Below, piece after piece: positions 5,646-9,493 of a DNA stretch of 9,493 bases. The position numbers were made by a program, and so were the translations under genes. The stretch is from contig JABUTE010000102.1 of the NCBI GenBank assembly GCA_021443825.1, positions 1 through 9,493 of the forward strand. The letters run 5' to 3'. Numbering within the stretch: position 1 is the first letter of the stretch; each line of letters opens with the position of its first letter. Origin of the DNA: Bacillota bacterium. Lineage in GTDB: Bacteria; Bacillota; Clostridia; Peptostreptococcales; Anaerovoracaceae. The notes below the pieces were generated by a model. The model saw only the letters and a list, made by a program, of their open reading frames with translations, was not told where the DNA came from and did no database searches.

Positions 5646-5688
5646 CACTCGCATTGCGAGGCTCTCTGCTGAAGGGGAAAACTTCAGC
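5646..5688 (+). promoter_or_regulatory. Structured 5' leader of the rpsF operon (two hairpins)
   Basis: CTCGC-ATT-GCGAG (5648-5660) and GCTGAAG with CTTCAGC around GGGAAAA (5668-5688) form two hairpins between the predicted start and the ribosome site. S6-S18 is known to regulate its own mRNA in several bacteria through a leader motif with a CCG bulge. I do not see a CCG here, so an autoregulatory site is only a possibility. Confidence 0.5.
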
Positions 5689-5715
5689 CATCTAAGACCA
5701 TAGGGAGGTGGAAAA

Positions 5716-6003
5716 ATGAATAAGTACGAACTGATGTTTATCATCGATCCCGCTCTCGACGCTGACAAGAAGGATGCCGCAATCGAAGCTGTAAAGGCTA
5801 TCATTGCTGCTGACGGCGAAGTCACCGAGATCAACGAGTGGGGGATGAAGAAGCTGGCTTATCCTATCCTCAAGAAGACCGAAGGCTATTATGTTGTAAT
5901 GCAGCTCAATGCAAGCCCTGCTCTTCCCAAGGAACTGGATAGAAGACTCAGAATCTCGGACAACTATCTGAGACACATCATCGTCGCAAAAGACGAAAAG
6001 TAA
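5716..6003 (+). CDS. rpsF: 30S ribosomal protein S6
   Basis: This 95-residue protein is a full-length S6, which binds with S18 to the central domain of 16S rRNA in the platform of the small subunit. It opens with MNKYELMFIIDP, the typical first strand, and contains EWGMKKLAYPI (41-51) and the C-terminal RISDNYLRHIIV segment. A strong GGGAGGTG lies five bases before the ATG. It is first in the rpsF-ssb-rpsR operon; ssb starts only 15 bases after its stop. Confidence 0.98.
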   Translation: MNKYELMFIIDPALDADKKDAAIEAVKAIIAADGEVTEINEWGMKKLAYPILKKTEGYYVVMQLNASPALPKELDRRLRISDNYLRHIIVAKDEK

Positions 6004-6018
6004 AAAAGGCGGTCTGTC

Positions 6019-6450
6019 ATGAATTCGGTACAATTAGTCGGAAGACTCACAAAGGATCCTGTAGTAAGCTATAGCTCCACTACACAGAATGCAGTTGCTC
6101 GTTTTACCGTCGCAGTCGACAGAATTCCCGATAAAAACGGAAATAAGCAGGCTGATTTCATCAGCTGCGTCGCCTTCGGCAAGAGCGCTGAGTTTATCGA
6201 AAAGTATTTTAATAAAGGTAAGGCCATTTCTCTTACCGGACGGATCCAGACCGGAAGCTACGAAAAGAACGGACAGAAGATCTACACTACCGATGTGGTA
6301 GCCGACAGAGTCGAGTTCGTTCCCGGATCCAATAACGAAGGCGGTTCTTCCTTCAGCGGCGCCGGCCAGCAGGCCAGCCCCGCAGAAAGCACCGGCGGTT
6401 ATACTCCGGAGGGCTTCAAGCTGATGACCGAAGACGACATACCCTTCTAA
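6019..6450 (+). CDS. ssb: Single-stranded DNA-binding protein
   Basis: This 143-residue SSB coats single-stranded DNA in replication, repair and recombination. Residues 1 to about 105 form the OB fold, starting MNSVQLVGRLTKDP and including FISCVAFGKSAEFIEKY and GRIQTGSYEKNGQKIYTTDVV-type strands. Residues 106-135 are a flexible Gly/Ser/Gln-rich linker. It ends with the acidic tip DDIPF, the docking site for partner proteins such as PriA and RecO. The ribosome site AAGGCGG is weaker than those of its neighbours, which may keep its output below that of S6 and S18. Its place between rpsF and rpsR is the classic Bacillota arrangement for the main, essential SSB. Confidence 0.97.
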   Translation: MNSVQLVGRLTKDPVVSYSSTTQNAVARFTVAVDRIPDKNGNKQADFISCVAFGKSAEFIEKYFNKGKAISLTGRIQTGSYEKNGQKIYTTDVVADRVEFVPGSNNEGGSSFSGAGQQASPAESTGGYTPEGFKLMTEDDIPF

Positions 6451-6476
6451 AATCTGAACCAGGAGGATAAGCATCA

Positions 6477-6731
6477 ATGGAAAGAGATAATTTCAAGAAG
6501 AAGAGCTACAACGGCGGCATGCACAGAAAAAAGGTCTGCCAGTTCTGCGCAGACAGCTCCGTAGTTGTAGATTACAAGGATGTTGATACTCTGAAGAAGT
6601 ACATTACCGAAAGAGGTAAGATCCTTCCCAGAAGAGTAACCGGAACCTGTGCTATGCACCAGAGAGACATCAACACTGCCATCAAGAGAGCAAGAACCAT
6701 GGCTCTGCTCCCCTTCGACGCAGATCTCTAA
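6477..6731 (+). CDS. rpsR: 30S ribosomal protein S18, zinc-binding form
   Basis: This 84-residue S18 is the partner of S6 on the platform of the small ribosomal subunit. The body IDYKDVD-type strand, ERGKILPRRVTG (45-56) and IKRARTMALLPF (69-80) are diagnostic. Cys21-x2-Cys24 and Cys58-x2-His61 together form a likely zinc site, so this is the zinc-containing type. Many bacteria also hold a zinc-free copy elsewhere, which cannot be judged here. AGGAGG lies ten bases before the ATG, and the gene is followed by a strong terminator, ending the operon. Confidence 0.98.
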   Translation: MERDNFKKKSYNGGMHRKKVCQFCADSSVVVDYKDVDTLKKYITERGKILPRRVTGTCAMHQRDINTAIKRARTMALLPFDADL

Positions 6732-6751
6732 ACAGAAAACAGTACGTAAAG

Positions 6752-6779
6752 ACCGAGGTTTTTCAAGCCTCGGTTTTTT
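6752..6779 (+). terminator. Intrinsic terminator of the rpsF operon
   Basis: ACCGAGG (6752-6758) pairs with CCTCGGT (6768-6774). The stem can extend by three more pairs (one T-G) to a TTC loop. Six T's at 6774-6779 follow. It separates the ribosomal operon from prmA. Confidence 0.94.
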
Positions 6780-6781
6780 CA

Positions 6782-6811
6782 TTGCTCATCATCGCCGAAA
6801 TGATGTAAAAT
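6782..6811 (+). promoter_or_regulatory. Candidate promoter of prmA
   Basis: TAAAAT at 6806-6811 is a fair -10 box; TTGCTC at 6782-6787 is a weak -35 with an 18-base spacer. A start near 6818 would place the ATG at 6810 upstream of the transcript, supporting the later ATG at 6855 as the real start of prmA. Confidence 0.5.
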
Positions 6812-6854
6812 GAAGGTGCGCGTGTGCGCAATTCTGAAGAAAAAAGGGGATCCC

Positions 6855-7766
6855 ATGAAATATCAGGAATACAAGATCTATCCTGCCGCCGAGCAGCTGG
6901 ACGCTCTCACCGAGGCGCTGACGGCTCTGGGGCTGGAGGAGCTGATCATCAGCGACCCGAAGGATGCCGCTCTGTTTGAAGGAGAAGGGGACGGCTATCT
7001 TTGGAACGTGATCGAAGGCGAGCTGCTGGAGTCCATTCGAACGGAGGCCTCGGTCAGCTTTTATCTTGCAGAAGACGGTGTGCTGCCCGCGGGTGCTGCC
7101 GATCTGCTGCAGCAATATCCGGTCAGCCGGGCCATCGTCGACGATGAGGACTGGCTGCACAAATGGGAGGAATATTACGTTCCCATGAAGCTTTCGGACC
7201 ATGTGGTGGTAAAGCCTGTCTGGCGCAGCTATGACCCGCAGGAGGGCGAGCTGGTGGTCGATATCGACCCGGGCATGGCCTTTGGCACCGGCTCCAGCCC
7301 CACCAGCTATCTGGTGGTGCGCCTGATGGAAAAATATCTGCGCGAAGGAGATGACCTGATCGATGTGGGCAGCGGCACCGGCATTCTTTCCATCGTGGGC
7401 GTCAAGCTGGGCGCAGGGAAGATCACCGCGCTGGATCTTGATCCGGAGGCGATCCGGGCAACGAAGGAAAATCTGGCTCTCAACCGGTGTGAAGGCGATG
7501 TGACCGTTCTGCAGTCCGATCTGCTGGCCGCCCTGGACGGATCGCAAAAGGCCGATGTGATCGTGGCCAACATCTTCAGCCCGCTGATCGTAAAGCTGGC
7601 TCCTTCCGTTCCGGCCCATTGCAAAGAGAACGCCGTCTTTATCGCCAGCGGCATCATCGACGACAAGGAAGAGACTTGCCGCAGGGCCATCGAAGAAGCC
7701 GGCTTTGAGATCCTTGAGATCATTCACGACGACTGCTGGGTCGCCATGGCCGCACGGCTGAAATAG
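6855..7766 (+). CDS. prmA: Ribosomal protein L11 methyltransferase
   Basis: This 303-residue protein should methylate ribosomal protein L11 using S-adenosylmethionine. The N-terminal third is the L11-binding domain, and the catalytic domain follows: DPGMAFGTG (138-146), the SAM-binding loop DVGSGTG (170-176), DLDP (194-197) and NI-FSPL (239-244). The reading frame is open from an ATG at 6810, but that ATG has no ribosome site and precedes the likely transcript start. AAGGGGA sits just before the ATG at 6855, and the protein then begins MKYQEYKI as PrmA proteins do, so I chose 6855. The usual GTGTHPTT stretch after DPG reads GTGSSPTS, with Ser in place of the conserved His, and the catalytic-loop segment is NIFSPL rather than the common NILA form. 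Family assignment is firm; the substrate could be tuned differently. Confidence 0.93.
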   Translation: MKYQEYKIYPAAEQLDALTEALTALGLEELIISDPKDAALFEGEGDGYLWNVIEGELLESIRTEASVSFYLAEDGVLPAGAADLLQQYPVSRAIVDDEDWLHKWEEYYVPMKLSDHVVVKPVWRSYDPQEGELVVDIDPGMAFGTGSSPTSYLVVRLMEKYLREGDDLIDVGSGTGILSIVGVKLGAGKITALDLDPEAIRATKENLALNRCEGDVTVLQSDLLAALDGSQKADVIVANIFSPLIVKLAPSVPAHCKENAVFIASGIIDDKEETCRRAIEEAGFEILEIIHDDCWVAMAARLK

Positions 7767-7823
7767 ACACGGCGGACCCGTTATTACAAATCAGGAATGT
7801 CATTTTTTTCGGAAAGGCAAAAG

Positions 7824-9248
7824 ATGAGCAAGAAAAAAAGAGAGATCAACATTCTGGATCCTAACGCAGATCCGGTAAAGCTGATCCTGCTTCTGGTATG
7901 GCCCATGATCATCGAAGAGATCATGAGCATTCTGGTCAATTTCGTCGATACTGCCATGGTCGGCAGTCTGGGCGTCTATGCAACGGCCTCGGTGGCGCTG
8001 GGAAGCCCCATCATCGGGGTGTGCAACGGCATCGCCATCGGTTTAAGCTCCGGCTTCGGCGTCATGATGAGCCGCCGCATCGGTGAGGGCCGAAAAGATC
8101 TGGCTCTTAAGACCATGCAGCAGTCGGTCTACTATATCGCTGCCATGGGCATTCTGCTCACCGCGCTGTTTTCGTATGTATTTGCAGAAAACCTGCCTGC
8201 CTGGATGAACGCGCAGGCTGATATCTACCAGCCCGCCTCCGATTATCTGCGCTGGTTCGGCTATTCCCGCTGGCTGGTGGTTGCGACCCTGACCTTCAAT
8301 ACCTTTCTGCGGGGGCAGGGCGATACCCGCGACCCTATGATCGGTAATCTGATCGCCAATATCTCCAACTGCGTTCTCAATTATCTGTTTATCTTTCCCA
8401 GCCGCACGGTAACCGTGCTGGGCATGAGCATCCCCATGTGGGGCCTGGGCAAGGGAGTGGCCGGCGCTGCCATGGCGACCAGCTGCGCCAATGCCCTGCA
8501 GTGCCTGTTCATCACCAGCCGCATCTTCGGCAATCAGAAGCTGGAGGTTCCTCTGCATCTGGGCAGGCTGGGCGGCATCGATAAAGAGCTGTATCTTTTC
8601 ACCCTGTCGCTGGGCTGGCCTCTGGCGCTGGAGCGTTTTCTCAATGCCATGGGCCGCACCGTCTGCACCAGACTTCTGGCAGGCATCTCCAACGAGGTGC
8701 TGTCGGCTCACAGCCTGGCCAACACGGCGGAATCCATCATCTTCATGACGGTCATGGGCTTCGGCACGGTCTCGACCACCCTGGTATCCCAGTGGCTGGG
8801 CGCCCGCAATAAAGACAGGGCAAAGCTGATGGCAAAGGAATGTCTGCGCATGTCGTTCATCGTGGGCCTGATATCGACCAGCATCGTCTTCATTTTCTGC
8901 CCGCAGATCATCGGCTTTTTCACCGACAGCGAAGAGGTCATTCAAATGGCCTCGCTGGCTTTGCGCATCCAGTGCGCCATCGAGCCCATCGAGGCGGTCA
9001 CCATGTCGCTGGCAGGTGTTCTGCGCGGCGCCGGCGATGTAAAGATCACGGCCTATATCTCGTTTCTTGGCATGTGGGTCGTTCGCGTCATCGGGGCAGA
9101 GCTGCTGATCCGCGTCTTCCACTGGGGCCTGCTGGGCGTATGGATCCCCATGGCGGTGGACTGGGTCATCCGCTTTGCCATCTACTATCCCCGCTACCGC
9201 AGGGGCAAGTGGCTGGATGCCTGGAAGGCACCCACGGCCAAAGCGTAA
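7824..9248 (+). CDS. MATE family efflux transporter
   Basis: This 474-residue inner-membrane exporter belongs to the MATE (multidrug and toxic compound extrusion) family, which uses a sodium or proton gradient to expel drugs, toxins or metabolites. About twelve hydrophobic segments are visible in two halves. VDTAMVGSLG (41-50) in helix 1 carries the typical Asp. FLRGQGDTRDP (161-171) in the first half is matched by VLRGAGDVK in the second, the internal repeat expected for two six-helix bundles. An in-frame ATG at 7797 has only AGGA touching it. The ATG at 7824 has GGAAAGG about six bases upstream and gives the usual short polar tail (MSKKKREINILDP), so I prefer it. It starts 57 bases after prmA with no terminator or promoter between, so they may share a transcript. 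Substrate cannot be predicted. Confidence 0.93.
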   Translation: MSKKKREINILDPNADPVKLILLLVWPMIIEEIMSILVNFVDTAMVGSLGVYATASVALGSPIIGVCNGIAIGLSSGFGVMMSRRIGEGRKDLALKTMQQSVYYIAAMGILLTALFSYVFAENLPAWMNAQADIYQPASDYLRWFGYSRWLVVATLTFNTFLRGQGDTRDPMIGNLIANISNCVLNYLFIFPSRTVTVLGMSIPMWGLGKGVAGAAMATSCANALQCLFITSRIFGNQKLEVPLHLGRLGGIDKELYLFTLSLGWPLALERFLNAMGRTVCTRLLAGISNEVLSAHSLANTAESIIFMTVMGFGTVSTTLVSQWLGARNKDRAKLMAKECLRMSFIVGLISTSIVFIFCPQIIGFFTDSEEVIQMASLALRIQCAIEPIEAVTMSLAGVLRGAGDVKITAYISFLGMWVVRVIGAELLIRVFHWGLLGVWIPMAVDWVIRFAIYYPRYRRGKWLDAWKAPTAKA

Positions 9249-9272
9249 GAATTTTTCAGAAAGGAAAAACCC

Positions 9273-9493
9273 ATGGAGCATAAGGAATTTGACAGGCTTG
9301 TGACCCAGGCCTTTGAGCAGCTGCAAAACAATCGTCTGTTTTTTCCCGGGGAAGGGGTAGAGCTTCCTGTGCTGCAGCGTCCCCTGTGGGGCGTTGCCTC
9401 TGCCGAAGATCCCATTTTCGAGGAATTTAAGAAGCCGCAGGTCATCGGCGCCAATTTCAAAGCCCCGAAGGAATGGATGCCTCAGGCTATGAG
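9273..9493 (+). CDS. N-terminus of a QueG-like (epoxyqueuosine reductase-type) 4Fe-4S protein, cut by window end
   Basis: The first 73 codons of a gene that continues beyond the window. AAAGGA lies eight bases before the ATG, and the ATG is 24 bases after the MATE stop, so it is probably in the same operon. The segments PLWGVASAEDPIFEEFK and PQVIGANF..PKEWMPQA resemble the N-terminal region of clostridial 4Fe-4S proteins annotated as epoxyqueuosine reductase-like, which typically read PL-GFA-A-DPLF followed by IGP and P-EWLP-A. The iron-sulfur cysteine motifs that would prove this lie outside the window. The coding frame is well supported; the family is a tentative match by eye. Confidence 0.6.
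   Translation, partial: MEHKEFDRLVTQAFEQLQNNRLFFPGEGVELPVLQRPLWGVASAEDPIFEEFKKPQVIGANFKAPKEWMPQAM

Noticed and set aside
6810..6854. Extra 15 N-terminal codons of prmA
   Set aside because: No ribosome site precedes the ATG at 6810, which overlaps the likely -10 box. The ATG at 6855 has AAGGGGA before it and gives the normal PrmA N-terminus.
7797..7823. Extra nine N-terminal codons of the MATE gene
   Set aside because: The ATG at 7797 has AGGA directly adjacent, too close to work well. The ATG at 7824 has a better-placed GGAAAGG.
8043..9326. Minus-strand frame of 427 codons opposite the MATE gene
   Set aside because: The translation is full of His, Gln and Asp repeats typical of reversed hydrophobic codons. 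The opposite strand encodes a complete transporter with paired internal repeats.

Overview
The window looks like chromosomal DNA of a fairly GC-rich member of the Bacillota, most likely class Clostridia. The reasons are the order rpsF-ssb-rpsR, strong AGGAGG-type ribosome binding sites, textbook sigma-A promoters with 17-base spacers, and an S18 protein of the zinc-binding type. I cannot name the genus. All protein genes read on the + strand; the only clear minus-strand gene is a tRNA.

Bases 1-529 are RNA-gene territory. A piece resembling the 3' half of a tRNA (variable arm plus T arm, no visible 5' half) lies on the + strand. It shares a two-way terminator with a complete tRNA-Pro(CGG) on the minus strand, whose promoter is nearly perfect. 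A separate promoter reads rightward into the first operon.

Bases 530-3894 hold a probable three-gene operon. It encodes a cytoplasmic gamma-glutamyltransferase-like enzyme, a small cyclophilin peptidyl-prolyl isomerase and a D-cysteine desulfhydrase-type PLP enzyme, and ends in a strong terminator. Two of the three could act in breakdown of gamma-glutamyl or thiol amino acids (cysteine to pyruvate, sulfide and ammonia). That link is inferred from adjacency only.

Bases 3895-5640 look like an accessory insert. It is a single, more AT-rich gene for an ATPase fused to a C-terminal nuclease-like domain (ATPase_2/DUF234 architecture). Its own promoter is bracketed by three copies of a TCGG-N6-CCGA motif that look like operators. 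This is the most interesting part of the window.

Bases 5610-6779 are the conserved rpsF-ssb-rpsR operon (S6, single-strand DNA-binding protein, S18), with a good promoter, a structured leader and a strong terminator. Bases 6780-9493 then carry prmA (L11 methyltransferase), a MATE-family multidrug or metabolite exporter, and the start of a gene that resembles QueG-like 4Fe-4S proteins and runs off the end.

No CRISPR array, insertion sequence, transposase, integrase or phage gene was seen. The long minus-strand reading frames opposite ggt, dcyD and the MATE gene are shadows of GC-rich coding sequence.
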